DNA from: Motacilla alba alba
Taxonomy: Eukaryota > Chordata > Aves > Passeriformes > Motacillidae
Reading direction: 5' to 3'
NCBI RefSeq assembly: GCF_015832195.1
Contig: NC_052046.1
Location: 29,416,911-29,480,910, forward strand
DNA length: 64,000 bases
Below are positions 63,086 through 64,000 of this stretch, in pieces (position 1 is the first letter of the stretch; each line of letters starts with the position of its first letter). The notes under the pieces were generated by a model. It saw only the letters and a list, made by a program, of their open reading frames with translations. It was not told the DNA's origin and made no database searches. Position numbers and translations under genes: made by a program.

Positions 63086-64000
63086 TTGATTTGCATTGCC
63101 CCAACACCCATTGTTTACTTTATATTTTAATTTCAGGGCTAGGATTGGGGTTAGGGTTGGGTCTCAGTTTGCTATCTCTATTAAGGTGTAATTATCTCAC
63201 AAGTCTCCTCGCATTTTTTCCGCCTTTTCCCATGTTGCAGAGAACAAAGTTAGGAAGCAGCTGTATGAACATTTGGCTCTCAGTTATGGCCGGCCCACCA
63301 TGGTAAATGGGCAGGTGATTTTTGAGAAGGAATTCATAACAGGAAGGCAGACTAACTGTTTTTTGTCTACACCTTTTTCTTTTTTTTTTTTTTCTTCTTT
63401 TTTTCCCCCTAACTAGAGAAAACTAAAAATTGTGCTGGTCCTGACACACACCTTCATGTCCTGTCAACTAGGAGCTCAGGCTTGCTCCTGAGAAGCTGCT
63501 GTGGAAAATGAGAGTTCTTGGTTAAATGTGACATGCTGACAGTATGTTTTCCTTTTTAGGCTTCTTTCTCTCTCAACAACTCTACACCAGGTTCTCAAAG
63601 ATTTCTGGGGAAATTATTGAACTGAGCTTAATCTAACTATGTGTAATTGTTTGGTTTGTGTAATTTATTGTGGTGGTGCAGTGTTCACTTGTTTGGTTGG
63701 TTGGTGTGGGTTTTATTTTTATTTGTGTGTGTATGTTCTAATTAATTAAATATTCACATTACAAGAGGCCAACATACAGTATGAGGTCTGTAGCTCTGAC
63801 TTTTGGAAACTCAGCACTTGCCTACTTGTGCTACTGCAGCTGCGGGTGGGTTAGCCAGGCTGGGAAGTACAGCCTTTTAAGCTTTCCCCACAAACAAACT
63901 TCACATTAAAAGCAGAATCTCCGGCTCAGGTGTCTGCCCTTGATCCCGACCTCCTCCCCTCAGAAGCTTGCTAGAAGTGTAAATGGTCTGGGTCACAGCT
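63086..64000. other. Right edge, nothing coding recognised
   Basis: Contains a short telomere-like GGGGTTAGGGTTGGG at about 63,147-63,161, a poly(T) run at about 63,378-63,392, and AT-rich DNA rising in GC at the very end. No exon could be supported. Confidence 0.45.

Noticed and set aside
63136..63165. Interstitial telomere array
   Set aside because: There are fewer than three repeat units, so it cannot be called an array.

Overview
This is a vertebrate nuclear DNA window, almost certainly from a bird. The evidence is a multi-exon gene with GT-AG introns, a CpG-island promoter, many 5'-truncated CR1 LINE copies, and long terminal repeats of families typical of avian genomes. It contains no operons, CRISPR arrays or bacterial genes. 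In birds this gene is expected on the Z chromosome, the counterpart of human 9q21; that is known synteny and is not visible here.

The only protein-coding gene I can support is guanine deaminase (GDA, cypin) on the minus strand. I assembled 14 coding exons from 31,090 down to 7,623. Their phases all agree, giving 1,353 nt and 450 residues. The zinc and catalytic residues (H82, H84, H240, E243, H279, D330) and the C-terminal SSSV PDZ ligand are all present. Exon 1 lies in a CpG island at about 30,640-31,480. The region 1-7,622 is downstream DNA, part of which is probably 3' UTR.

From about 37.5 kb to the right end the window is a repeat graveyard with no recognisable exon. It holds CR1 LINEs in both orientations, including a back-to-back pair at 37.55-39.49 kb and a nested cluster at 48.5-50.6 kb. 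It also holds a solo LTR at 44.65-45.29 kb, a diverged LTR at 46.56-46.94 kb, and the 5' LTR plus leader of an endogenous retrovirus at 50.88-51.72 kb. Near the right end are a 1.4-kb solo LTR with terminal inverted repeats and a 4-bp target duplication (59,663-61,075), and two further LTR fragments at 61.5 and 62.96 kb. The GDA introns, by contrast, carry almost no recognisable transposon.

The least explained signals are several perfect inverted repeats: two abutting hairpins in GDA intron 1 (29,166-29,222), a 17-bp-stem hairpin at 41,203-41,251, a nested inverted repeat at 5,946-6,075, and an 18-bp palindrome in intron 13. A weak donor before the 28-nt exon 13 also suggests that the GDA C-terminus could be alternatively spliced. 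I found no convincing previously undescribed multi-gene system.
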